A DNA stretch of 5,485 nt from Lachnospiraceae bacterium (GCA_024403585.1 JAKSRN010000135.1:1-5485), one strand, 5' to 3'. Shown: positions 1-5,479, counted from the stretch's first letter. Notes: generated by a model from the sequence alone, not told the origin. Made by a program: numbers and translations.

Positions 1-365
1 GAACCAGAGGTCTTTATTACCGGAATGTGGAAATTCCCATCGACACAGACAGTGAGGGGTTCCATCTGATCACCAGAATCCAGGATGAAGCGCACCGCTT
101 TGCGATCGAATACCACCGTCTCTTAAGAAGTAAGGGACAGGTGCATTCTGTGCTGGATGATATCCCGCATGTGGGACCGGCAAGAAGAAAAGAACTGATG
201 AAACATTTTCAGAGTCTGGATGCCATGAAAGAGGCGTCTGTGGAGGAACTGAAGCAGCTTTCCACCATGAACGAGCAGGCAGCCCGATCTGTTTATGAAT
301 ATCTACATAAAAATGAAGTGCGAGAGAGGAAAGAAAGGGAATACAATGCAAAAGAAGAGAATTAA
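1..365 (+). CDS. uvrC: UvrABC system protein C (excinuclease subunit), C-terminal fragment
   Basis: UvrC is the nuclease subunit of cytoplasmic nucleotide excision repair; it acts with UvrA and UvrB and cuts on both sides of a DNA lesion. Only the last 120 residues are visible: the gene enters from the left edge, the first full codon is at position 3, and the TAA stop is at 363-365. The visible part begins TRGLYYRNVEIP and runs into GFHLITRIQDEAHRFAIEYH, the highly conserved end of the RNase H-like 3'-side... 5'-incision endonuclease domain; the His in DEAHRFA belongs to that active-site region. It is followed by the tandem helix-hairpin-helix DNA-binding domain (VLDDIPHVGPARRKELM, then a second hairpin ending near ARSVYEYL) and a short charged tail. 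A GTG at 27 is an internal Val codon, not a start. The 3' end overlaps hprK by 20 bp, so the two are probably co-transcribed and translationally linked. The truncation is due to the window edge, not to decay. Confidence 0.96.
   Translation, partial: TRGLYYRNVEIPIDTDSEGFHLITRIQDEAHRFAIEYHRLLRSKGQVHSVLDDIPHVGPARRKELMKHFQSLDAMKEASVEELKQLSTMNEQAARSVYEYLHKNEVRERKEREYNAKEEN
334..340 (+). promoter_or_regulatory. Ribosome binding site of hprK, inside the end of uvrC
   Basis: AAAGGGA lies 5 nt before the ATG at 346 and within uvrC coding sequence. It decides the hprK start: the earlier in-frame ATGs at 295 and 313 have no comparable Shine-Dalgarno at proper distance and would add 17 or 11 residues that are merely uvrC sequence read in another frame. 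Confidence 0.7.
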
Positions 366-1284
366 TCTTGAAAAAATGGCGCAGGAGATGAAACTGAACA
401 ATGCGACACCGGATATTGACCTTGCCGGTAAATTTATCACAGTTCCGGCACTGAATCGTCCGGCTCTTCAGCTTACCGGTTACTATGAGCATTTTGAAAA
501 AGAACGTATTCAGGTAATCGGATATGTTGAGTATACTTATCTGGAGGATCTGGGCGGAGAGAAGAAATATGAGTCCTATGAGGCTCTGATCTCCAAAGGA
601 ATCCCATGTGTGATCTTTACAACAGAGGTGCTTCCGGATGAAAGAATGCTTGAGATCGCTCAGAAATACGATATACCTACTTTTACAACCTCAAGAAGTA
701 CCTCTTCCTTCTCTTCTGAGCTGATGCGCTGGCTTGGTGTGCAGCTGGCTCCGACTATTTCTATTCACGGCGTTCTCGTAGACGTTATGGGTGAAGGTAT
801 CCTGATCATGGGTGAGAGTGGAATCGGTAAATCTGAGGCTGCTCTGGAGCTGGTTAAACGTGGACACCGTCTGGTAAGTGATGACGTTGTAGAGATCAGC
901 CGTGTGTCTGAGGTAACACTGGTTGGATCAGCGCCTGATATTACAAGACATTTTATTGAGCTTCGTGGTATCGGTATTATTGATGTTAAGACCCTGTTCG
1001 GTATTCAGAGTGTTGAGAATACCAAATCGATCGATCTGGTCATTCAGCTGGAGGATTGGAATAAAGACAAGGAATACGACCGTATGGGACTGGAAGCACA
1101 GTATACTGAGTTCCTGGGCAACAAGGTTGTATGCCATACACTTCCAGTACGCCCTGGCCGTAACCTTGCAATTATCGTAGAAACTGCGGCGATTAACCAC
1201 AGACAGAAAAAGATGGGTTACAATGCTGCAAAAGAGCTGTACCGCCGTGTGCAGGAGAATCTTCAGATGAAGAGAGACTTCTAA
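346..1284 (+). CDS. hprK: HPr kinase/phosphorylase
   Basis: This bifunctional enzyme phosphorylates HPr of the sugar phosphotransferase system on a regulatory serine (Ser46 in the family) and removes that phosphate by phosphorolysis. P-Ser-HPr is the co-repressor for CcpA-type catabolite repression in Firmicutes. The protein is 312 residues, the usual family length. Residues 1-130 form the N-terminal Hpr_kinase_N domain. The C-terminal kinase domain follows, with HG at 141-142, a Walker A loop GESGIGKS at 156-163 followed by Glu164, Asp179-Asp180 in RLVSDD, the family signature IELRGIGIIDVKTLFG at 204-219, and PVRPGRN at 267-273. All expected active-site segments are present, so it should be active in the cytoplasm. 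I chose the ATG at 346 for its ribosome binding site; it overlaps uvrC by 20 bp, implying one operon. An intrinsic terminator follows 20 bp after the TAA. Arg codons lean to CGT, unlike the AGA-rich yigZ gene, which may reflect higher expression. Confidence 0.97.
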   Translation: MQKKRINLEKMAQEMKLNNATPDIDLAGKFITVPALNRPALQLTGYYEHFEKERIQVIGYVEYTYLEDLGGEKKYESYEALISKGIPCVIFTTEVLPDERMLEIAQKYDIPTFTTSRSTSSFSSELMRWLGVQLAPTISIHGVLVDVMGEGILIMGESGIGKSEAALELVKRGHRLVSDDVVEISRVSEVTLVGSAPDITRHFIELRGIGIIDVKTLFGIQSVENTKSIDLVIQLEDWNKDKEYDRMGLEAQYTEFLGNKVVCHTLPVRPGRNLAIIVETAAINHRQKKMGYNAAKELYRRVQENLQMKRDF

Positions 1285-1304
1285 AAACAGATCAGGAGAG
1301 ACGT

Positions 1305-1348
1305 AAAAAAGAGCACTGAAAACGATTTGGTTTCAGTGCTCTTTTTTT
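1305..1348. terminator. Bidirectional intrinsic terminator between hprK and the PBP gene
   Basis: A perfect 11-bp stem, GAGCACTGAAA (1311-1321) paired with TTTCAGTGCTC (1331-1341), encloses a 9-nt loop. It is flanked by six A (1305-1310) on the left and seven T (1342-1348) on the right, so it has a U-tract in either direction. It ends uvrC-hprK transcripts on the plus strand and PBP transcripts on the minus strand, whose stop codon is 20 bp away at 1368. Confidence 0.92.
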
Positions 1349-1367
1349 CTGTATCGATTGGATTGAA

Positions 1368-3899
1368 TCAGGGTTCTTCTAAAGCGTATGCCTGCGGAAC
1401 CTCTCCTTCCTGTGCTGGTTCTTCCGGAGGCGGAGCGTCAGGGTTTTCTTCCGGGTTGCCTTCCGGATTCTCCTCCGGTTCCGGAGTTGGTGTTGCCGTC
1501 GGCGTTGGAGTAGCGGACGGAGTAGCAGATGGTGTCGGTGTAGGAGTTGGCACCGGCTTGCAGGCTCTGCAGGTTTCTGACGGGCGATTGAACTGGTCAT
1601 AATATTCCATGACTCTTTCGCAACCCTCTCCTGCCAGGAGCCCTGTCTTTGGACAGATGGTTTCGATCTTTACGCTGGAAGGCATCTCAAATGTCTTGTC
1701 AGGAAGCTGTTTTACCTCATCAATGCGGTTCATGATCTTCGTCCACAGTCCCTTGTGGTAGTTCCGGTATTCTTCCGGGAGCTCCAGGCTTACGTCACAT
1801 CCGGCCCAGATGGCGGAGGTGTAATATGGGGTAAAGCCGGCAAACACAAGATCTCTGTAGGAAGTTGTGGTACCTGTTTTTCCTGCAACAGTCATGTTGT
1901 TCAGCTGGTATTCCACACCGGTTCCCTGTTTGACAACATCCAGCATTGCGCTGGTAAGCAGGTAGGCGGTACTGTCTTTGAAAACAGTATTCGTGAACTG
2001 CTGAGGTTCCAGGATCACTTCACCGGAAGCATTCTCCACTCTTGTATAGAAGGTTGGTGAAATATATTCTCCATGGTTTGCGATGGCTGCATAGGCTGCA
2101 GTCAGCTCCAGGTTGCTGACACCGTTGGTTACACCACCAAGAGCAAGTGGCTGGATCACATCCCATTCCGGACTGTCGATCAGTTTTTCGAATCCGAGAT
2201 CCAGCAGTTTGTTCATTCCTGTCTGCGGAGTGATCTGATCCAGAACCTTGATGGCAGGAATGTTGAAGGAATTCTGAATGGCAGTTCTAACTGTCACATC
2301 TCCGTGGAAGGCATTGTCTGCATTGTGGATCGGGCTTCCGTCGGAATAATTGTAAGGTTCATCAGCATAGACACTGGAAAGTGTGATCACGCCAAGATCA
2401 AGAGCCGGACCGTAGGTGGAAAGGATCTTGAAGGTGGAACCCGGCTGCCGATAGGAGTCGGTTGCACGGTTCAGAGTCAGGCTGGCAGTTTTCTCACCAC
2501 GGCCGCCGACAATACCTCTTACATAAGAGTTGGTCTGATCCAGGACAGTCATGGCAGCCTGTGGCTGAGGTGTACAGGTGTGCCATTCAGCAACGACGGT
2601 ATCAGTAGGCCCTACCACCGCCTGACGGTATCTGTCAATATAGCTTACAGCTTCTTCTTCTGTATCAAAGAGCAGATCAAAATCAGGATCTTCTGTGTCA
2701 CGGAAATACAGCTGCAGCATCTCGCGGCTGTAATTCTGAAGCTCACCCTCCTGGTTTTCCACTGTCATCGCCCAGTCCAGGGCAACCGTTACACGACCGG
2801 GATAGTTTTCTTCATTACAGAACTCTTCATCCATAATGGCCTGGATCTGAGAATCCTGTGTAGTGTAGATCCTGAGACCTCCGGAATAGATGGCATTGTT
2901 TGCCTGAACCGGTGTATAGCCCTTCTGCTGCATGAGATCTTTCTTCAGCTGTACGATTAGCTCGTCTACAAAATAGGAATACGGTTCCTCTGTGATGGTT
3001 GTCTCTGAATGAACAGCGATCCTGTCATATACAGGATCTGCAAGTGCTTCCTGATACTGCTCTTCGGTAATATATTCCTGGGTACGCATATCACGAAGTA
3101 CTTTTTCCCGGCGTTCCGCGTTATTCTCAGGGTGACGGATCGGGTTCCATTTGGTCGGGTTCTGTGGGATCGCTGCAAGTACAGCACACTCAGAAAGGGA
3201 CAGCTGTGAAGACGGTTTTCCGAAATATTTCTGAGAAGCGGTCTGGATTCCGTAGCAGCCGGAACCAAAGTTTACGGTATTGAGATAGTTCTCCAGGATG
3301 ACTCCTTTGGGGTCATTGCCCTGGGCTGCCAATGAGGCTTCCAGCTTAACGGCAAGATACTGTTCCTGCAGTTTTCGTTTGATTCCCTGTATCTTGTTTT
3401 CTGAGGTCCAGTTTGTAAAAACATTGTTTTTCAGAAGCTGCTGTGTAATAGTACTGGCACCTTCTGTTCTTCGAAGTCCCGTACTGATGGCAACGGCAAC
3501 TGCTCTGAGCATTCCCTGAGGATCGACACCGTTGTGAGTGTAGAAGCGAGAGTCTTCAATGGCTACAATGGCATGCTGCATATCTTCCGGAATCTCCTGG
3601 ATGGAAACAGAGATACGGTTTCCTTCTGAAGAATTCAGCTGCTGAATAAGATTGTTGTCCGAATCGTAGATCATGGTTGCCTGGCCAAGGGGCATGATGT
3701 TTACATCTTCGATATCAGGCGCACTGGCGATGATACCTTTGTAAGCACCGAAACCAAGCATGACTCCCATAACGATGACTGCGGTAATGAGAAAGAGGGC
3801 GGCCCGAAGGGCAGATACACCCGCCTTGTTGCCCAGCATGACAGAATGGGAATCCAGGTCACGAAGCCTCTTTCGAACTCCTTTTTTTCCAAGATTCAT
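1368..3899 (-). CDS. Class A penicillin-binding protein (PBP1A/PonA type, glycosyltransferase and transpeptidase)
   Basis: This bifunctional peptidoglycan synthase polymerises lipid II into glycan strands and cross-links the peptides at the outer membrane face. The 843-residue protein has a basic cytoplasmic N-terminus, one membrane anchor at about 32-52, and then a GT51 domain. In that domain, catalytic Glu115 lies in EDSRFYTHNGVD, EGASTITQQ spans 146-154, RKLQE at 175-179 carries the second Glu, and ILENYLN...YFGK spans 201-228. The transpeptidase domain has the active-site STFK tetrad at 488-491 (nucleophile Ser488), SFN at 544-546 and KTGT at 674-677, so all three penicillin-binding motifs are intact. 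Between GLRIYTT (341-347) and the AAMTVLDQ strand (448-455) lies a longer than usual acidic insert. After the transpeptidase domain come four cysteines (749, 760, 777, 780), a Pro/Thr repeat and an acidic tail. The start is supported by AGGAGG (3907-3912) 7 nt upstream. It resembles PonA/PBP1a of Firmicutes, but the exact paralog cannot be assigned from sequence alone. It is monocistronic as far as the window shows. Confidence 0.96.
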   Translation of the reverse strand: MNLGKKGVRKRLRDLDSHSVMLGNKAGVSALRAALFLITAVIVMGVMLGFGAYKGIIASAPDIEDVNIMPLGQATMIYDSDNNLIQQLNSSEGNRISVSIQEIPEDMQHAIVAIEDSRFYTHNGVDPQGMLRAVAVAISTGLRRTEGASTITQQLLKNNVFTNWTSENKIQGIKRKLQEQYLAVKLEASLAAQGNDPKGVILENYLNTVNFGSGCYGIQTASQKYFGKPSSQLSLSECAVLAAIPQNPTKWNPIRHPENNAERREKVLRDMRTQEYITEEQYQEALADPVYDRIAVHSETTITEEPYSYFVDELIVQLKKDLMQQKGYTPVQANNAIYSGGLRIYTTQDSQIQAIMDEEFCNEENYPGRVTVALDWAMTVENQEGELQNYSREMLQLYFRDTEDPDFDLLFDTEEEAVSYIDRYRQAVVGPTDTVVAEWHTCTPQPQAAMTVLDQTNSYVRGIVGGRGEKTASLTLNRATDSYRQPGSTFKILSTYGPALDLGVITLSSVYADEPYNYSDGSPIHNADNAFHGDVTVRTAIQNSFNIPAIKVLDQITPQTGMNKLLDLGFEKLIDSPEWDVIQPLALGGVTNGVSNLELTAAYAAIANHGEYISPTFYTRVENASGEVILEPQQFTNTVFKDSTAYLLTSAMLDVVKQGTGVEYQLNNMTVAGKTGTTTSYRDLVFAGFTPYYTSAIWAGCDVSLELPEEYRNYHKGLWTKIMNRIDEVKQLPDKTFEMPSSVKIETICPKTGLLAGEGCERVMEYYDQFNRPSETCRACKPVPTPTPTPSATPSATPTPTATPTPEPEENPEGNPEENPDAPPPEEPAQEGEVPQAYALEEP
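1476..1556 (-). repeat. Low-complexity Pro/Thr repeat tract within the PBP gene
   Basis: This stretch encodes PBP residues 782-808, an irregular run of PT, PTPS and ATP units (for example VPTPTPTPSATPSATPTP) after the Cys-rich segment and before a Glu/Asn/Pro-rich end. At DNA level it is a degenerate repeat of GTN-GGN type units read on the plus strand. Such tracts usually act as extended, flexible, wall-spanning linkers and vary in length between strains. The plus-strand open frame across it (1327-1602) is a Gly/Val-rich shadow. Confidence 0.8.
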
Positions 3900-3967
3900 A
3901 TGTTTACCTCCTAAAGGATTTTGATCACTGGCTCAGCTGCACGCCAATGTTCCAAAGGCGTCAACTG

Positions 3968-3996
3968 ATACTAATATATCACGATAAGTATAACAA
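3968..3996 (-). promoter_or_regulatory. Probable sigma-A-type promoter of the PBP gene
   Basis: On the minus strand, TTGTTA (-35, 3991-3996) and TAGTAT (-10, 3968-3973) are separated by 17 bp; each matches the consensus at four of six positions. An overlapping TATATT (3973-3978, five of six) is an alternative -10 but lacks a good -35 at proper spacing. The predicted transcript would start near 3961 with a leader of about 60 nt. Its first bases contain a CGCC/GGCG pair (3942-3945 with 3957-3960) that could form a small 5' stem. Confidence 0.45.
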
Positions 3997-4030
3997 AATT
4001 AGGAATGCAGGGAAAGTGTCAATAAGAAAG

Positions 4031-4061
4031 TTCACATTTTCACCACAAAATGTGATACCAT
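4031..4061 (+). promoter_or_regulatory. Possible promoter of the yigZ gene
   Basis: TTCACA (4031-4036, five of six matches to TTGACA) and an extended -10, TG-A-TACCAT (hexamer 4056-4061, four of six), lie 19 bp apart, which is longer than ideal; the TG extension could compensate. Both elements overlap the arms of the inverted repeat, so a protein bound there would be expected to affect initiation. The leader to the ATG at 4146 would be about 78 nt. Confidence 0.4.
4032..4055. repeat. Perfect 9-bp inverted repeat, operator-like, in the divergent control region
   Basis: TCACATTTT (4032-4040) and AAAATGTGA (4047-4055) are perfect reverse complements separated by 6 bp (CACCAC). The repeat lies between the divergent PBP and yigZ genes, about 36 bp upstream of the predicted PBP -35 and overlapping the predicted yigZ promoter. 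It has no T-run, so it is not a terminator. Its symmetry, size and location fit a binding site for a dimeric repressor or activator, but I do not recognise it as a site of a named regulator. Confidence 0.55.
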
Positions 4062-4092
4062 AGAAGCAGTTCAGTGGGAGCGAAGTTCGAAA

Positions 4093-4112
4093 AAAGACAG
4101 GTAAAGACAGGT
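4093..4112 (+). repeat. Tandem 10-bp direct repeat in the yigZ leader
   Basis: AAAGACAGGT occurs twice in direct succession (4093-4102 and 4103-4112) between the predicted promoter and the ribosome binding site. The copies are exact. No function can be read from it; slippage duplication is the simplest origin. Confidence 0.6.
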
Positions 4113-4131
4113 TCCCGCGGACATGAATGGG

Positions 4132-4139
4132 AAGGAGAT
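4132..4139 (+). promoter_or_regulatory. Ribosome binding site that sets the yigZ start
   Basis: AAGGAGAT, with GGAG at 4134-4137, lies 8 nt before the ATG at 4146. It rules out the upstream in-frame GTG at 4074, which has no such site and would add 24 residues unlike the family. The left edge of the site overlaps GGGAA (4129-4133), which can pair with TTCCC (4112-4116). Confidence 0.75.
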
Positions 4140-4145
4140 CTGCAC

Positions 4146-4817
4146 ATGCAGGAGATGTACAGAACAGTATACAGGGGCGGAACCGGTGAAGTGGTTGAGA
4201 AGAAGTCCCGCTTTATTGCGGATATTCGGCTGGTGGAAACAGAAGAAGAGGCCCTTGCGTTTATAGAAGAAAGAAGAAAAAAATACTGGGATGCAAGACA
4301 CCATTGTTTTGCCTATATTATCGGTGACATGGAACAGACCGTCCGCGCAAGTGATGACGGAGAGCCTTCAGGCACAGCCGGAAGACCGATCCTGAATGTT
4401 TTACAGGGAGAAGGCTTAAGAAATATAGTAGCAGTTGTAACCAGATATTTCGGCGGAACGCTTCTGGGAACAGGAGGACTGGTGAGAGCGTATTCCCAGG
4501 CGACCCAGGAGGGACTTAAGGAGAGTATTCTGATCGATAAAAAACTGGGCAGTGTCCTGCGTCTGGAAACGGATTATGTGGGGCTGGGTAAGATCCAGTA
4601 TCTGATGGGCCAGAGGGGGATTCCTCTTCTTTCATCTGAATATACCGACAGTGTTGCGCTGGAGGCAATGGTACCGGTGTCGGATAAGAAGGCATTTACC
4701 GCAGAACTGATCGACGCTACAAACGGTACAATTAAAATAGAAGAAACAGATACCTGTTACTATGCAGAAGTGAATGGGGAAGTGCTGATCGGTGAGGCCC
4801 TGAACGGGGAAGCCTGA
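4146..4817 (+). CDS. yigZ: IMPACT/YigZ (YvyE) family protein
   Basis: This is a conserved cytoplasmic protein of the UPF0029/IMPACT family. Yeast and mammalian relatives (Yih1/IMPACT) regulate the Gcn2 translation-stress kinase; the bacterial role is unsettled, so I assign none. The protein has 223 residues, close to the usual 205-217. Residues about 18-123 form the N-terminal Impact domain, with KKSRFIA (19-25), DARHHCFAY (49-57), the near-invariant SDDGEPSGTAGRP (69-81), and VTRYFGGTLLGTGGLVRAYS (98-117). Residues about 138-195 match the smaller C-terminal domain (DUF1949, ferredoxin-like fold). There is no signal peptide or membrane segment. It stands alone, divergent from the PBP gene and ended by a terminator shared with the convergent cyclophilin gene, so no partner is implied by operon structure. 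The reading frame is intact. Confidence 0.95.
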   Translation: MQEMYRTVYRGGTGEVVEKKSRFIADIRLVETEEEALAFIEERRKKYWDARHHCFAYIIGDMEQTVRASDDGEPSGTAGRPILNVLQGEGLRNIVAVVTRYFGGTLLGTGGLVRAYSQATQEGLKESILIDKKLGSVLRLETDYVGLGKIQYLMGQRGIPLLSSEYTDSVALEAMVPVSDKKAFTAELIDATNGTIKIEETDTCYYAEVNGEVLIGEALNGEA

Positions 4818-4831
4818 GAAGTAACGCATAA

Positions 4832-4870
4832 ACAAAAACAGCAGCTCGCTTGTCGAGCTGCTGTTTTTGT
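4832..4870. terminator. Bidirectional intrinsic terminator between yigZ and the cyclophilin gene
   Basis: A perfect 17-bp inverted repeat, ACAAAAACAGCAGCTCG (4832-4848) with its complement at 4854-4870, encloses a 5-nt loop (CTTGT). The A5 and T5 runs lie in the base of the stem, giving a GC-rich CAGCAGCTCG hairpin followed by a T-run on either strand. It begins 14 bp after the yigZ stop and ends 5 bp from the cyclophilin stop at 4876, so it serves both converging transcripts. Confidence 0.94.
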
Positions 4871-4875
4871 GTGGA

Positions 4876-5394
4876 TCAGATTTTTTCCGGTTCCGGATAA
4901 TCAACTCCGAAAGTATCCACTGTCATGGAAGCAATCTTCTGTGGGACAGTTGGACGGTCGCTCCAGTCAGTTCTTACCATAGCGATGGTGTTCACTACAT
5001 CAAGACCTTCGATCACTTTTCCGAATGCTGCATAAGCACCATCCAGATGTGGGGATGTCTGATGCATGATGAAGAACTGGCTTCCTGCGGAATCAGGATG
5101 CATAGCTCTTGCCATGGAAAGTACGCCCGGTGTATGTGCCAGATCGTTCTTAAAGCCGTTCTGTGCAAACTCGCCTTTGATGCTGTAACCAGGTCCGCCG
5201 GTTCCTCTTCCCTGAGGACATCCGCCCTGAATCATGAAACCTGCGATGACACGGTGGAAGATCAGGCCGTCATAGAAACCTTTTTTTACAAGGCTGATGA
5301 AGTTGTTAACGGTATTTGGTGCGATCTCAGGATACAGCTCTGCTTTCATGATGGAGCCGTTTTCCATTGTGATCGTTACGATTGGATTAGACAT
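4876..5394 (-). CDS. ppiB: Peptidyl-prolyl cis-trans isomerase, cyclophilin type
   Basis: Cyclophilins catalyse cis-trans isomerisation of peptide bonds before proline and assist protein folding. The 172-residue protein is a single cyclophilin domain without a signal peptide or lipobox, so it should be cytoplasmic. Recognisable segments are APNTVNNFISL (25-35), FHRVIAGFMIQGG (46-58) with the catalytic Arg48 and pocket residues Phe53, Met54 and Gln56, GTGGPGY (64-70), LSMARA (92-97), GSQFFI (104-109) with Gln106 and Phe108, and LDGAYAAFGKV (117-127). Compared with human cyclophilin A, Asn102 is Arg96, Trp121 is His116 and His126 is Tyr121, changes of the kind common in bacterial members. The start is supported by AAAGGAGAA (5402-5410) with about 9 nt between its GGAG core and the ATG. 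It has its own strong promoter and looks monocistronic. The symbol is by family analogy; Firmicute genomes may carry several paralogs. Confidence 0.95.
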   Translation of the reverse strand: MSNPIVTITMENGSIMKAELYPEIAPNTVNNFISLVKKGFYDGLIFHRVIAGFMIQGGCPQGRGTGGPGYSIKGEFAQNGFKNDLAHTPGVLSMARAMHPDSAGSQFFIMHQTSPHLDGAYAAFGKVIEGLDVVNTIAMVRTDWSDRPTVPQKIASMTVDTFGVDYPEPEKI

Positions 5395-5430
5395 ATGGTG
5401 GTTCTCCTTTGTTTTATGTTCTTACCCTGC

Positions 5431-5460
5431 ATTATACTTCAGGGGAGTCGTCTCTGACAA
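5431..5460 (-). promoter_or_regulatory. Strong sigma-A-type promoter of the cyclophilin gene
   Basis: On the minus strand, TTGTCA (-35, 5455-5460, five of six matches) and TATAAT (-10, 5431-5436, exact consensus) are separated by 18 bp. Transcription would start near 5424, leaving a leader of about 30 nt that carries the ribosome binding site. This is the best promoter match in the window and suggests steady, high expression. Confidence 0.8.
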
Positions 5461-5462
5461 GA

Positions 5463-5479
5463 CCTCTTGGCGATAGAGG
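5463..5479. repeat. Short inverted repeat upstream of the cyclophilin promoter
   Basis: CCTCT (5463-5467) and AGAGG (5475-5479) are reverse complements around a 7-bp spacer, just upstream of the -35 box. With 5-bp arms it could be chance. No T-run follows inside the window, so a terminator for a neighbour beyond the right edge cannot be claimed. Confidence 0.25.

Noticed and set aside
1317..1330. TGAAAACGATTTGG resembles a CcpA cre site (TGWAANCGNTNWCA) except for the last two bases, right after hprK.
   Set aside because: It spans the stem and loop of the terminator downstream of both converging genes, lacks the closing CA, and is not near any promoter. Chance similarity is most likely.
1327..1602. 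Plus-strand Gly/Val/Ser-rich open frame.
   Set aside because: It is antisense to the Pro/Thr-rich tail of the PBP; its repeats are the complement of the PT codons, and it begins inside the terminator without a convincing ribosome binding site.
1640..1655. CPKTG in the PBP tail as a possible sortase-type LPXTG signal.
   Set aside because: A sorting signal needs a following hydrophobic segment and basic C-terminus; here nearly 90 hydrophilic residues follow, and the motif is a known style of segment after PBP transpeptidase domains.
2073..2960. Long plus-strand open frame of 295 codons.
   Set aside because: It is fully antisense to the PBP coding region, whose catalytic motifs are clear; the antisense protein is Cys/His/Ile-rich without recognisable domains.
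4074..4145. GTG at 4074 as an upstream start for yigZ, adding 24 residues.
   Set aside because: It lies about at the predicted transcription start, has no Shine-Dalgarno, and the added residues are not typical of the family; the ATG at 4146 has a good site at 8 nt.
3900..4145. Possible small gene, riboswitch or small RNA in the divergent intergenic region.
   Set aside because: No open frame with a ribosome binding site and no recognisable riboswitch core was seen; promoters, leaders and the inverted repeat account for the space.
4867..5457. Plus-strand open frame of 196 codons.
   Set aside because: It is antisense to the whole cyclophilin gene and its promoter, and the product has no family resemblance.
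5433..5460. Weak imperfect hairpin (TCAGGGG with TCTCTGA) between the -35 and -10 of the cyclophilin promoter.
   Set aside because: It needs several G-U pairs, lies outside the predicted transcript, and coincides with promoter boxes.
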